NCBI GenBank assembly: GCA_003550305.1
Contig: QKYT01000156.1
Span: 35,916 to 84,087, forward strand
Length of the DNA: 48,172 nucleotides
Origin: Glomus cerebriforme
Taxonomy: Eukaryota > Glomeromycota > Glomeromycetes > Glomerales > Glomeraceae
Direction: 5' to 3'
Positions 11,989 to 23,775 of this stretch are shown one piece after another (position 1 is the stretch's first letter; every line of letters begins with the position of its first letter). The notes under the pieces are model-generated. The model ran no database searches. It saw nothing but the letters and a program-made list of their open reading frames with translations, and was not told the origin of the DNA. A program made the translations under genes and the position numbers.

Positions 11989-13247
11989 ATGTCAACCGAT
12001 AATAATAACAATCAAGTTATTAAACCAATTTGGTATGAACCATTATTAGATCATGGTTTACTTCCGGATTTTATATTACGAATAGCGATTCGATCTTCAT
12101 TAAAAGAAAGATTAGGTTGGATTAATTTAGGTGATGTAACAAAAAATTTTCAAAGAAAATTAAGCTTTGTCAATTCATTGAGGGAAAAGCCTATAGCTGA
12201 ACACACCGATAAAGCTAATGAACAACATTATGAGGTAAAATATAAGAAAATTAACACGTGATACGCGCAGTTTAATTTATTAAAATTTCTATAAAGGTTT
12301 CAACGGAATTCATAAAAGCTTGCCTGGGAAAAAGAATGAAATATTCTTGCTGCCTCTTTCCTAATGGTAATTGCTCATTTTTTAATTTCCTATTGAAAGG
12401 GATGGATTTTAAAGTGATTTTAATGTTTTTTTTAGGAGACGAAAGCTTGGATGTGGCAGAAGAAGCTATGTTAGAATCATATTGTACTAAAGCTCGAGTA
12501 TCAGATGGAATGGAAATCCTCGATTTGGGTTGCGGTTGGGGAAGTTTATGTTTGTATTTATGTGAGGTATGACCATTAAGTAATTTTTGTTGGTTTATTC
12601 TCATTTGATGTTTATTGTCTTTTCAAATTTTTTTTTAGAAATATCCCAACGCGAAAATTACAGCATTGTCGAATTCAAGCACCCAAAGAGAGCATATCGA
12701 GTCAATTGCAAAACAAAACGGGTTTGAAAATTTAAAAGTCATCACTGCAAATGTTAAAGAATTTGATTTTGATTCTTCGACTCGGTGAGTATTTTGTTTT
12801 TCATCACGACAAGTCTGTCCAAGATTTTTTAATAATTTCTAGCAACAAAAATTTTTTTTCCATAGATTTGACCGTATCATGTCAATTGAAATGTTTGAAC
12901 ATATGAAAAATTATGAATTTTTGTTGGCAAAAATTTCAAAATGGATAAAACCTAAAGGGTTATTATTTATCCATATATTTTGTCATATTGATCAACCATA
13001 TGATTTTACCTTAGGTGATGGTTGGATGTCAAAATATTTCTTTACTGGTGGAACAATGCCTTCTGTTGATTTGTTACTTTATTTTCAACGTCAATTACGT
13101 ATAGTTGATCAATGGGTTATTAACGGTAAACATTATGGTAAAACTTCTGAAGAGTGGTTAAAACTATTGGATAAAAATAAGAAATCCGCTATAGAATATC
13201 TCGCTAAAACTTATGGTAAGTTAATCTAAAATTTGTATAACTATAAC

Positions 13248-13284
<37 letters not shown>

Positions 13285-13433
13285 TATCTATCTATCTATT
13301 TTTTACAGGAAAAGAAAATGCTGTTGTTTGGTATTACAGATGGAGGACATTTTATCTTGCTGTTGCTGAAATGTTTAGTTTTAAAGATGGAAATATTTGG
13401 TGTGTTGGTCATTATTTGTTTGAAAAAGAATAA
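11989..13433 (+). CDS. Class-I SAM-dependent methyltransferase, CFA synthase / coclaurine N-methyltransferase-like
   Basis: Six exons: 11989-12234, 12297-12366, 12436-12566, 12639-12784, 12866-13215, 13309-13433; 1068 nt, 355 residues. The SAM-binding motif I is EILDLGCGWGSL (residues 132-143). It is followed by KITALSNSSTQREHI, typical of the cyclopropane-fatty-acyl-phospholipid synthase superfamily, and by RIMSIEMFEHMKNYE and WIKPKGLLFIHIF. An N-terminal helical region with EQHYEVSTEFIKACLG precedes the catalytic core, as in coclaurine-N-methyltransferase-like members. Whether it forms cyclopropane lipids or methylates a small amine cannot be decided from sequence. No transmembrane segment or signal peptide is seen. 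The last intron carries a TAA microsatellite. Confidence 0.9.
13246..13283. repeat. TAA/ATA trinucleotide microsatellite in methyltransferase intron 5
   Basis: About a dozen TAA units lie inside the last intron, directly followed by a short (TATC)n run near 13284-13299 and then the acceptor TTTTACAG. Being intronic it should be freely variable in length. Confidence 0.9.
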
Positions 13434-14366
13434 TTTAATCTAATCTCGATCGAGTTATTAAGGTTGAACACGGGATTTATTTATTTATTTATTTTTTTTA
13501 AGTTAAAAATAAATTTTAAAATAAAGATATTTCGCTGCGCTGATAATATGTAACGTCACGCAATCATGACTTTTTGCCGTGAATTGTCCACGTGTTGGAA
13601 GAGAAATAGTTCTATTCGATAAATTTTATTATTGTTATAATGACCCAATATATTTATGCAAGACAATATTTATTAGATGGTGAGATTGGTTAAGATTTTG
13701 TTACGCCATTTGCATTGCTCATAGTAAAAGCTGTATATTATGTAAACTGTAAACTTAAGTAGAAATCGGAATATCCTGGTAAATTCATTATCTAAAGGCT
13801 GAATCTGTTTTTTTTTTGGCCGAAATTATATATATTTTTTTCGTCATATTTATTTAATCTCGTGCAACCATCTAATCGGTTATATTTGATAAGAAAATCA
13901 TCTTAAAATCACAAAAATATGCATTATGCAACACAAAAAGGGATTAATATTACTTGTGATATTACGGTACAATTTAAATTATTTTTTTTTTCTTTGCATA
14001 AAACTTTACGAAAAATTCCGATAATTTTACACAAAGAACAAACACTTAATACCATGATGCGACTGATGCGTACTGGAAAATGAAATGAATAACTAAAATT
14101 CCGATTTTGGAATTTCTTTTTTTTTTGTTTATTATTATTACTTGATTAGAAAAAATAATTTGTTATGAATGAATATTAAAGTTTTCTTCTTATATAATAA
14201 TTCTAAAGTACAATTATAATAATAATAAAAAAAGGGTTAAAAAAAGAACAATATTATATAATACAAAATGTAAATGCCAATATACTGGATATAATAAAAA
14301 GTGGAATATAAGTAATATAAATAATTTTACAATGTTTTTAAAAAGTACATCTAGGGGTGATCTAAT
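13434..14366. other. Convergent 3' region between methyltransferase and BTB gene 1
   Basis: About 930 bases holding the 3' ends of two facing genes. A small less AT-rich patch with CCACGTGTTGG is at about 13590. No gene is supported. Confidence 0.5.
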
Positions 14367-15426
14367 TTAGATGGCGTCGCTTGTTAGTTGAGTTGATTGA
14401 GGCTGACCTTGTATCCCACTCTGGTCGCATACCAAATCGTTTTGTGAGTCACTTTGTAAATTTTCTTCGCTCTGCAAAGAATCTTTTTGAGACTTTAACT
14501 AATAAAAGGATTAAAGAAAATAAATCGTGTTAATAATATGAAGTTTTTTTATAAGCAAGTTAAAAACAAATTTGAACATGCCTTGATTTTATCAGTAATC
14601 GATTACATTAAATTACAATGCCATCTATTACCGGTACTTACAGTATGACATAAGACTTGAAACACTTCATAATCATCAACGGCAAATTTGGAAGTACTCG
14701 TGATCGCGAGTCTATAACATCTTGATTTAGCGGAACAATTTGTTTCTTCATTAAATATTTTTCTCATGTCTAAATCAGTTTTACCAAAACAAGGACCAAA
14801 AGAAGGATCATCATATATGGCTTCATTTCCAGGAGTGATGCGACTTAATTTTGCTTCGTCAAGATTTCCACGATTACCGAAAGAAAATAAAAAACTTTCC
14901 GATGTATATTGCCATCGTTGCGTTTTCAAACTTCTCCAACCAATAGGATTGTATCCACCAATAACTTGACCTGATCCACGAATTTTTAATACAACAACAT
15001 TTGGACCTTTATGATCACATTTTTCATGAAATACTTTTGGAGTGAAACCATCTCTACTTCCTCTTAATAATAATTTAAATTCATATCTAACCCTTGTTGA
15101 ATGACCTGGAGAATTTGTTTGTACTTCAATCCAATCGGGAATTTTTGATGCTTGTTGTGGTTTGATAAGGTCCGAGTCAATTGAAATTATTGGTTTTCTT
15201 GGAGGTAAAATAGGAAAGTTTTCGGGATTTTTTTGAAAGTCTGTAATATTTTGATTAAATTCTAACGGTAAAATATCTTTTAGAGGCCAAATCTTATCAT
15301 AAAATTCTCCCAAAGAAAATTCTGAAAATCTAATCAAAGGAATACATTCTTTTAATATATTTCCCAAATCTTGTAAATCTTGTTTATTCCAATTTAGTAA
15401 ATCGACTGAAGAAGAAGAGGAAGGAA

Positions 15427-15467
<41 letters not shown>

Positions 15468-16192
15468 GTAGTAGTAATAGTTGCTTTTTCTTCAAAATCT
15501 TCTTTTTGTTGTTGTAATTGAGCCATTCCCCATTTAATTAAATAATCCCAAAGTTCAATTTCTTCAATTTGTAAATTATCCTGTTTTAATAATGCCACAA
15601 TAACATAATCTTCAAATTTTAAAAATTCCTTACTATCAAAAATTGTTTTTGGATCCCAACAAATTTTATTCATACAATAATTTTGTAAATCTTTACATGT
15701 TTCCCTCTCAAAGACTACATGTAAAACCGTCGAAAAGTTATCTTTTAGCCATTCGGTTTCTACATTAATCAAATGATTTTGAATATGATCGAGTAAATCA
15801 TTAATTAAAAGCTCATCGGATGCTATCAAAAGATCAAGTATTGTTGAACCATCGTGTTTATCTAAAGGTACTTTTTCCGTATAAAAATAACTAGAGAAAA
15901 GATAAATCGCCAAGATTAAATAAAATAATTTTATTTTCTAAGAAGTTAAAAAAAAACACACTTACTCTAATATAATATGAAAAACTACATGAGTTATATT
16001 TGGTTTCTTTAGAATGATCTTTTCGTCTTCTTTTTTAGCCCATGTTGCTGATAAAGCAACACGAAAGTATGGAGATTTCTCTTTTAATTTACTAGAATGA
16101 ACCAAAAATTTTTTAAAATCGGGAGATTCTCCGGCTTGAATTACAACATCGGCATCAGATGAATTTCCAAAAATTTCAAATTTATTGAACAT
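14367..16192 (-). CDS. BTB-BACK-TLDc domain protein 1, with an extra C-terminal exon
   Basis: Three exons: 16192-15966, 15890-14642, 14498-14367; 1608 nt, 535 residues. The BTB domain is at about 12-105 (DADVVIQAGE, FLVHSSKLKEKSPYF), a BACK-like helical region at about 110-270, and the TLDc domain at about 345-495 (RDGFTPKVFHEKCD, VIGGYNP, FGPCFGKTDLDM, DYEVFQV). A linker holds a run of about 12 Asn and a Ser run. BTB-TLDc proteins are thought to act as cullin-3 adaptors or protein-interaction modules; substrates are unknown. If the last donor (GTAAGT at 14641) is not used, the frame ends 12 codons later at 14603. The spliced form adds a 43-residue Gln/Ser-rich tail, chosen because the donor is consensus and the next exon is open and in phase. 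Its BTB intron position is shared with the three other paralogues here. Confidence 0.85.
15431..15466 (-). repeat. Coding AAT microsatellite (poly-Asn)
   Basis: An (ATT)n run on the plus strand reads as AAT repeats in the BTB gene 1 frame and encodes about 12 consecutive asparagines in the linker between BACK and TLDc. It is flanked by short Thr and Ser runs, so the whole linker is low complexity. Confidence 0.9.
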
Positions 16193-17749
16193 ATTTTTTC
16201 TTAGATGTAATAAGTATATGATTATTATATATATATATAAATTGATATTATATTTAAATAAAAAATATATATATATATTGCGAAAAAAAATGAATGATGA
16301 ATCTATATCTTGGGAAACGAAAATTTTATTTTATTGTATTTTATTTTATTTTATTTTTTTTTTTTTTTTGACTTTTGAAGGGGACATCTTTGTCCTTTTA
16401 TACTTTAAAAAAAAAGTGGTCTCTTTTTTCATTATTTCCATTGTTTATTCAACCACAGCATTATTATTTAGGCTACTAAATAATATGTTGTTCGTGGTTC
16501 CACGATCAACATGCGTGATGTAACAGATATTCTTACAGTAAAACAACTAGACCAAATTCTTGTTTGTGGCTTTTAGTTTAAATAAATAAATTTCATTATT
16601 ATGAAGAGAAGGATGAAGATCAAATTTTTTTTTTTCGAAAAGCCGAAATACGTAAATATGGAATATGGTAATTGAATTGATGTCATCTATCAGTATTCTG
16701 TAAATTTTTACTCTAAACTACACGGATCAATCATCCAAACTTCCAGTTATAACCCGCAGCGGAATTGTACCCGACATGCAGGATGTTACACCATCATGGC
16801 GGGTTTATTCTGAATTTTCGATTTGTTAGGTTTATTTTAAACAAGTATTACAGGAAAAAAAAGATTATTATTATTTTAGATATGGTTAGGATCAATTTTT
16901 TTTGTTATAAATAATTTGAAACACGCGGGAGAACTCGAATATAATGTCACTGCAACGCAACGCACAAACAATATCCCATTTTAAATAAAGGTACTTGTGA
17001 TTTTGTGAAACAATTTTTTTTTTCCCTCATCCCACTTTCTATTTTGGAAACGATCGCTTGCCATTCGCACGTGATATTTACTGTGGTGAATAAATGTGAA
17101 TTAGAATAAAAATAAACTTTTCGATACATGTTTTTTATTATATCATTTCCTTTTGAAGGAACAATAAAGATATGAATATCGTAAACTATGATATCAGTCA
17201 TATCACTCTCATAAAGAATATTTAAATCGTTTATCTTCAAAATGTGCGATATTAATTAAATAGATTATAGCGTGGACTTTCGCACTGTGGTCAGTCGATC
17301 CGGTCTTTGCGTTTCTCAAAGATATGTCTATCTATATATATATTTGGATAAAATTTTTATACCGATAAAATACTCTTTTTTTTCTCAGATTGACTTAACG
17401 CATCTGAAATTATTAAATAATTTATATTGTGAGCGAAATGTGGAAATGATTCATAGCCGAAAAATATCTATCCGATAATTTGCCTATTTAGTAAAATAAA
17501 AGACCAATTCTGTTTTAAAATAAAAAAATAAATACTAGAAAATTTCTTTACTTAATAATAGATTACAGTATTTCTAAACGAGACTTGTTTCTTTGATTGA
17601 TTTAAGATATGATTTTAATTCATATCAGTAACGTGATATCGTGGAAATGATCGGCTGCTGAATGTGTAACACGACTTACACGAGCTGATAAACTGAGCGC
17701 AACATTTCTCTTTTTTTTTTCTTTTACTCTTATCATAAAGTTTTTAAAA
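16193..17749. other. Intergenic region upstream of BTB gene 1 and ERG24 (divergent)
   Basis: About 1.55 kb with both promoters. It has TA-dinucleotide runs near 16215-16275, a T-rich run near 16330-16370, a GC-rich hairpin at 16487-16510 and a CACGTG core near 17070 (GCACGTGATA). Short open frames here show no family signature. Confidence 0.5.
16487..16510. repeat. Near-perfect inverted repeat (hairpin) in intergenic DNA
   Basis: GTTGTTCGTGG at 16487-16497, a TT loop, then CCACGATCAAC at 16500-16510. The arms pair at 10 of 11 positions. It stands out for GC content against the surrounding DNA. It could be a protein-binding palindrome or the core of a small structured element; no T-run typical of a Pol III terminator directly follows. 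Confidence 0.6.
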
Positions 17750-19545
17750 ATGTCATCAAAAAAACAACATTTATATAATCCAAAAACGACGGAATATGAA
17801 TTCTTGGGTCCAATTGGAGCATTCTTAATGATAACAACACTTCCCTCTTTAATGTATTTATTACATTTAGGTTGCCAACCTGAAGGATGTCCATCTTCTG
17901 CTTTAGTCAACCAATTATCAAACCCTCAAAATTTTGTTCAATTCTTTTCCATTGAAAATATTCATTCTTTATTTGATTTACAAGCTTCTATAGCTTATGT
18001 AGGATATCTAAGTTACCTTGTTCTTGCATGGTATCTTATTCCTGGAAGATGGGTTGAAGGAACTCAACTTCGTGATGGAAGAAAATTAAAATATAAAGAA
18101 AATGGTTTCCGTAGCATGTTGTTAACACTTAGTATAATTGGATGTACTATATTATTTAAAGGACATGAACCTTTATTATTTATTTATGACCATTTTATTG
18201 GATTAATGACTTGTTCTATAATTGTTTCTTTTTCGATTGCAATTTATGTTTATTTGGTTTCTTTTCAAAAAGGAAAATTATTGGCTCTTGGAGGAAATTC
18301 TGGAAACATAATTTACGATGTAAGCGTTGAAATTATTATTTTTTTTTTTTTTAAAAAAAAAAGTTAACAGAAAGCTTACTTAAACTGTTGATATGAAAAG
18401 TTTATGATTGGAAGAGAATTGAATCCCAGAATAGGATCTTTTGATATAAAATATTTTATTGAATTAAGACCTGGAATAACAGGATGGACAATTATTAATA
18501 TTGCAATGGCAGCTAAACAATATCATGATCTTGGATATGTTACAATTGGAATGATTTTGGTAATGATATTTCAAGGATGGTATTGTATTGATTCAGTATA
18601 TAATGAGGTAAATTAAAATAATATAGATATATATGAATTTTTTTCAGTAAATAAAAAATAAGATTATTGATTTATGTGTATTTTAGCCAGCAGTTTTAAC
18701 TACAATGGATATTACAACAGATGGTTTTGGATGGATGTTATCATTTGGTAATATTACTTGGTTATCATTCCTTTATCCTTTACAAGCAAGATATTTAGCC
18801 TTAAAACCAAATCATCTTTCTTGGTTGGAAATTGCAATTATTATATCTCTTCAAACTATTGGTTATACTATTTTTAGAGGGGCAAATAATGAAAAAAATG
18901 CATTTAGGAATAACCCTGATGATCCAAAACTTAAAGGTTAGATTTCATATAATTATTTATTTATATTTATATTATAAACATTATAATTTATTTGTTTATT
19001 ATTGTTATTATAGACCTTAAGTATATAACTACTGAATCCGGATCTAAATTGATTGTTTCTAGTTGGTGGGGTAAAGCAAGACATATTAATTACTTAGGTA
19101 ATATTATTATATACATATTACAATTTTCAATCGGTATTATTTAAATATTAATTACGATTAATTTCATGTTAATAATAGGTGATTGGATAATGTCATGGGC
19201 TTGGTGTTTGCCTTGTGGTAAATTATATATTAAGTTATTATTTTTTTTTTTTAGATCTAAACTAATTATTACTAATTATATGATTTTTTCTAAAAAAAAA
19301 ATTTCTCGTGTAGGATTTAATGATATATTCCCATATTTTTATGTAGTATATTTTGCAGTATTACTCATTCATAGAGAATTAAGAGATGAAGAAAAATGTA
19401 AAAAGAAGTATAAAAAAGATTGGGATAGATATTGTAATCTTGTTAAATATAAAATTATACCTGGTAAGTGGTTGTTTTCTTTCATGGGAATGTTTTAAAT
19501 ATTATTAAATGACTAATAATATATGTCAATATAGGTATTTATTAA
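17750..19545 (+). CDS. ERG24: Delta(14)-sterol reductase (C-14 sterol reductase)
   Basis: Seven exons: 17750-18319, 18401-18607, 18687-18936, 19014-19097, 19179-19217, 19314-19463, 19535-19545; 1311 nt, 436 residues, against about 438 for the yeast enzyme. It reduces the C14=C15 bond after lanosterol demethylation in the ER membrane, using NADPH. Family blocks are [78 protein letters not shown] and [14 protein letters not shown], with the usual PGIY carboxyl end. The [12 protein letters not shown] form points to ERG24 rather than ERG4. Many hydrophobic segments agree with a polytopic membrane protein. The final PGIY depends on an 11-nt terminal exon; without it the frame would read on into the intron. 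The exon-2 acceptor is AAAAG, fixed by the reading frame. Confidence 0.95.
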
Positions 19546-19830
19546 TGTACATTAACAATGTATAATTAGAGTGCAACAAGTTTTATTATATAGATTTCAC
19601 ATATCCTATGTTTATAAAATAAATTAAAAAGAAATACTAATTATCTAAATTATGACATTGAACACTACCCAACTCTTTACTGTTTTAATTATTATTTCTA
19701 CTGTGTAGTAAGCGTATTACATACTAATAATACATTATGTGATTGATAAGTAAAAAAGACGCGGAAAATATATAATAAGTACTATTACATATTTACATAA
19801 AACTTTCCATTCATCTTTCTTTTCCCCCTT

Positions 19831-21465
19831 TTATTTTCTGATTATTTTAAATAATTCATATTCATCAATACAAAAAAGAGACTCATCCCTAATCTCATTT
19901 AAATAATGTTGTCTGGTACAACTACAACTAGATGGTAAATTAAAATTATCTCCCAAAAATAAATCATTTTTTCCAAATCCAGGACCAGCATTTTTTGAAA
20001 TATAAAAAGCGTTAGAAGTATGATTAGGATCAATTCTACTTAATCTTGATCTTGATTCTAATTGCTTTAATTCTGTACTAAAATTTAAATGATTATATTT
20101 CATCCAAGAAATATTATTTTTAGAATTTAAAGAATTTGTTTCACTTGGAAAAGAAAATATAAAAGATCTATATTCACATCTCCAAAAATCACTTGGATCT
20201 TTCCATCGATCATGTTCAAAACTGTAAGGATTATAACCACCAATCAATTCGTCAGTATCTTTTACTCTCATAATAATAAAAGTATTTTCTAATTTTTTGC
20301 ACTTGTTTTGAAATGTACTAGCAGTAAAACCATCCAATGTACCCCTAATCTTCAATTCAAATTTATAAGGTAAATTATTATAACTATAAGTTTCAGATTT
20401 TCTATCAATCCAAGAACAAATTAGTGTAATATGTTTTAATTTTAATAAATTTGAATCAATTAATTCAAGTCTTCTATTATAAACACTTTCTGTAATAATA
20501 ATTGGATTAATATAATACCAAAGAGCTCTTTCATAAATATCTTGCTGAATAAATTCTTTTAAAGGTTTAACTTTATCAAAAAAATCTTTATAAGAAATAA
20601 GATTAAACCTAATAAAAGGTATAAATTCTTTTATAATTTTTGTAAAAATCATTTTAAATTTTTTTGGCCATCTTGTTATATTATCATAATGAATTTTTTG
20701 ATTATTTGAAAAATTTTTTTGTATAACTTGTCTTTTACACCATATAATTAAACTCATCCAAATATCAATCTCATCCATGATTAAATTATCATTTTTAATT
20801 ATATCTTTAAAAAAATTTGGTAATATTGAATGAAAATTTTTTGATTCAAATATTGAATAAGGATCTTTATTGATCTTTGTTAAACAAAATTCTTGTAATT
20901 GTTTCCATAATGAATGATCAAATGATATATGAAGAGTATATGGAAAGTTTTGTGATAAATATGTTGAATGAGATTTTATTAAATGTGTCTCAATATATGA
21001 ACATAATTCGGGAAGTAGTAGTTCATCTGATGCAATAATAATTTCGAATAAAAATTCTGGTGATTTTTTATCAACCGAAAATGTTCCCGAATAAATATAT
21101 CTATTATATTTAAAAAGAATTAAGTTAGATTGCGTTATCAAACGATTAATTATAAAACACGTATTTGACACACACACATACTTTATGATGACCTCAAAAA
21201 CTTCAGGTTTGATATTTGGTTTTTCAATAAAGAAAAATCCATCATCATCTTTTTTACTCCAATCTTTTTTAAAGGCGGTATTAAAATATGGACACATAGC
21301 ACGTATAATATATAAATGTGCTTTAAATGTTTTTTTATTGTAATCTTGTCCTACAATAATTTTAACATTATAATCTTCTATTTCTTCTATTTCATCATTG
21401 TAAAGAAATTTTTCAAGTTTTTCTGAAAATTTCTTGATTAACTTAATATTATCTGTTATCATCAT
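19831..21465 (-). CDS. BTB-BACK-TLDc domain protein 2
   Basis: Two exons, 21465-21182 and 21100-19831; 517 residues when spliced. The BTB domain (VKIIVGQDYNKKTFKAHLYI, MCPYFNTAF) covers about 25-125 across the intron. The BACK-like region follows (ASDELLLPELCSYIETHLI). The TLDc domain runs from about 341 to the end (LDGFTASTFQNKCKK, LIGGYNP, FIFSFPSE, GPGFGKNDLFLGDNF, CIDEYELFKII). The 81-nt intron is a multiple of three and has no stop, so an unspliced message would encode 27 extra residues (544 in all). The intron is preferred because the position and phase match those in the three neighbouring paralogues and its removal restores the conserved KYIYSGT block. Function is inferred as a protein-interaction or cullin-3 adaptor role; the substrate is unknown. 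Confidence 0.87.
   Translation of the reverse strand: MMITDNIKLIKKFSEKLEKFLYNDEIEEIEDYNVKIIVGQDYNKKTFKAHLYIIRAMCPYFNTAFKKDWSKKDDDGFFFIEKPNIKPEVFEVIIKYVCVSNTCFIINRLITQSNLILFKYNRYIYSGTFSVDKKSPEFLFEIIIASDELLLPELCSYIETHLIKSHSTYLSQNFPYTLHISFDHSLWKQLQEFCLTKINKDPYSIFESKNFHSILPNFFKDIIKNDNLIMDEIDIWMSLIIWCKRQVIQKNFSNNQKIHYDNITRWPKKFKMIFTKIIKEFIPFIRFNLISYKDFFDKVKPLKEFIQQDIYERALWYYINPIIITESVYNRRLELIDSNLLKLKHITLICSWIDRKSETYSYNNLPYKFELKIRGTLDGFTASTFQNKCKKLENTFIIMRVKDTDELIGGYNPYSFEHDRWKDPSDFWRCEYRSFIFSFPSETNSLNSKNNISWMKYNHLNFSTELKQLESRSRLSRIDPNHTSNAFYISKNAGPGFGKNDLFLGDNFNLPSSCSCTRQHYLNEIRDESLFCIDEYELFKIIRK
21101..21181 (-). other. 81-nt in-frame, stop-free intron in BTB gene 2
   Basis: The donor is GTATGTGTGTG and the acceptor ATAATAG. 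The length is divisible by three with no in-frame stop, so both spliced and retained forms are open. The other BTB genes here have their intron at the same codon, phase 2, just before the K-Y-x-Y block. Confidence 0.75.
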
Positions 21466-21858
21466 TTGGAATTTTTTTTTCTCTAAAAAAAATAAAAATA
21501 ATATTAAAAGAATAGTGTATATTTATATAATTACGATCATTATTATTTTATGTAGACCGGAGTACGGAATATGAATTGCGATTATTGCCGAATTCTCCGA
21601 ACTCATTGAATTTATTGAATTTTATGGCTTAGAAAGGAATATTATGATAAAATAATTTAAAACTTTGTTTTACAAACAATGAAAATATTTCGTTGTTGAA
21701 ATATTATATCTCCACGTTTTCAATAATTGTACTTTGCTGCGCTGAATGATCTACAATTTTGGCAAAGATTGTAACCTATTACCATATTTATATTAACCAA
21801 AAAATGATGCAGATACGTGTCTCATTTCAATTTATAATTTATAATTTATTATATGAAT
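21466..21858. other. Short intergenic spacer between tandem BTB genes 2 and 3
   Basis: A 393-base spacer. It must hold the promoter of BTB gene 2 (minus strand) and the 3' end of BTB gene 3. A less AT-rich patch lies at 21555-21600. No gene is supported. Confidence 0.5.
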
Positions 21859-23577
21859 TCAAAATTTTTTAACTAATTGAAAAACTTCAAATTCTTCAGC
21901 TGAGAATAGATCAGGATTGTTTCTAATAGCTTCTTCATATCTATAATGGACACATTGACAACAATCCGCATTAAAACTTCCCCAAGCTCTTAAATCATTT
22001 CCACCCCATTGAGGTCCACAATTGGCATAACTATAAATAGCGTTATCGACTTGATTACTCCTAACTCTGCTTAATTTGTATCCATTTTTCAAACTTTTCC
22101 CTCCATTTGTACCTTCAAAACTAAATATAAAACTTTCACTTGTAGATTTATATCCACTTCCATTCCAATTCAAAGGATTATATCCACCTAATATTTCTTT
22201 TGTTCCTTTAACTCTAAGTACCATCACAGTTTTATCATAATTATCACATTTTTTATGAAACTCGGCTGCTGTGAATCCATCACGTGTTGAACGAAGTAAT
22301 AACTTAAATTGATAAGGAATTGATGCTAATCTATAAGGTTGAGGTAATCTATCAACCCAACTTAAAATGAGTGCTGCATGTTTCAAATTAATTATGAATG
22401 AATCTATAGGAGGAGGACGAGAAGGTTGTAATGAATTTACATAATTAATTAAATATGGAGTAGAAGATGACTCTTTATTAACATTTTCGAATTCTCTTGA
22501 ATTATGTATTAAATTTTCTTCTTCTTCTTGTTGTTGTTTTTGTTGCTGTTGAATTTCTTTCTCTCGTTCATTTACAAATATAACATTTTTTGGATTAACG
22601 TATTTCCATAAAATTTCTTCATATATATCCTCTGGAAATATTTTTTTTAATGGTCGAATTTTAACAAAAAAATCTTCTGGTGAAATATCATTAAACCTTA
22701 TAAATGGAATACAATGTTTTAATCTTCCTTTTAAACTTTCAAATTCTCTATCACTCCATTTATCAACTATTTCGCTAATCATCTTCCCTTCATGGTATTC
22801 TCCTATACTTGGTTCCTGATTTATTCCCCATTTTAATAAATTATCCCATATTTCAATTTCCTTCATTACTAGATCATCTCGTTGTAGCAATCCGGAAAGA
22901 ATGGTTTTGCTGCATGAGAGAAAATTCGACGACATAAAAATGATTGAAGGATTTGGACAAATTTGATCCAAGCAAAATTCTTGTAATTTTTTCCATAGCT
23001 CATGTCTAAATGTTACATTTATTATTTCTGTAAAGTTTTCATTTAGGTAAGTGGAATGATATAAAAGAAACTGATCTTCTACATATGAAATCATTTCTGG
23101 AAGAATTAATTCATCTGCTGCGCATAATAATTGAATTATAAACGAAGGTGATTGTGATTCAATTGATGTCACTGTTCCCGTATACAAATACCTAAAAGAT
23201 CAAAATTACGAAGTGAGAAAAAAATAAAAGAGAAGATGGAAGGGAAGGAAAAATTTATCCTTGATCCACAGCTTAAAGAAAATTTCAAAAAAAAAAAGTT
23301 TCTTTTTTTTGAAAATAACTTACTTAAGAATGACTTCAAAAACTTCAGGTTCAATATTTGGTTTATCGAAAATAATATTATCACCTTCTTTCTTTGCCCA
23401 TTCACTCGATAGTCCAGCATTAAAATAAGGACATTGAGCTTTTAATATTAAAGAATGAGCTTTAAAATTTTTAATACTATTATCTTTTCCTACTCTAATA
23501 ATAACGTTCGATTCATCTGCTGAATTAAAATATTTTGAAAAATTTTGTGAAAAATGCATAAATAATTCAATTGACAT
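21859..23577 (-). CDS. BTB-BACK-TLDc domain protein 3
   Basis: Two exons, 23577-23324 and 23191-21859; 1587 nt, 528 residues. BTB at about 20-115 (SNVIIRVGKDNS, NFKAHSLILKAQCPYFNA, KPNIEPEVFEVILK), then a BACK-like region (CAADELILPEMISYVEDQFL). A Gln/Glu-rich linker holds a short coiled-coil-like stretch (EREKEIQQQQKQQQEEEE). The TLDc domain is at about 367-524 (RDGFTAAEFHKKCD, ILGGYNPLNW, GPQWGGNDLRAWGSF, FSAEEFEVFQLV). The Cys-x-Cys pair before the last block (DCCQCVHY) matches the Cys-rich spot in the paralogues. It lies head to tail with BTB gene 2 and back to back with NDUFS2. The promoter is shared with NDUFS2 (about 200 bases between starts). Confidence 0.9.
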
Positions 23578-23775
23578 TATTAATAATTCAATGTCGTTCG
23601 CTTTTTTTGGTAAGAAATATGAGAGAATTTAGATATATGGAAATGTGGCGAAAACAATGAGTATTTATTTTTAGCGGATTGACGATCATATACAAATATT
23701 GCAAATATGCAAATGATGGTAGGTTAAATGCCTTACTCGTCAATCATTTAATCGCGTTCTTGAAATTTAAAAACC
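23578..23775. promoter_or_regulatory. 198-bp divergent promoter of BTB gene 3 and NDUFS2
   Basis: The start codons at 23577 (minus) and 23776 (plus) are only 198 bases apart. A direct repeat is visible at 23693-23716, where GCAAATATGCAAATGATGG carries two ATGCAAAT-like words. No TATA box can be assigned with confidence. Confidence 0.5.

Noticed and set aside
16185..16523. Plus-strand open frame of 112 codons
   Set aside because: Made of TA- and T-rich low-complexity DNA encoding Ile/Tyr/Phe runs; overlaps a BTB gene start.
16947..17240. Minus-strand open frame of 97 codons
   Set aside because: No motif or splice partners; lies in an intergenic stretch with no other coding signs.
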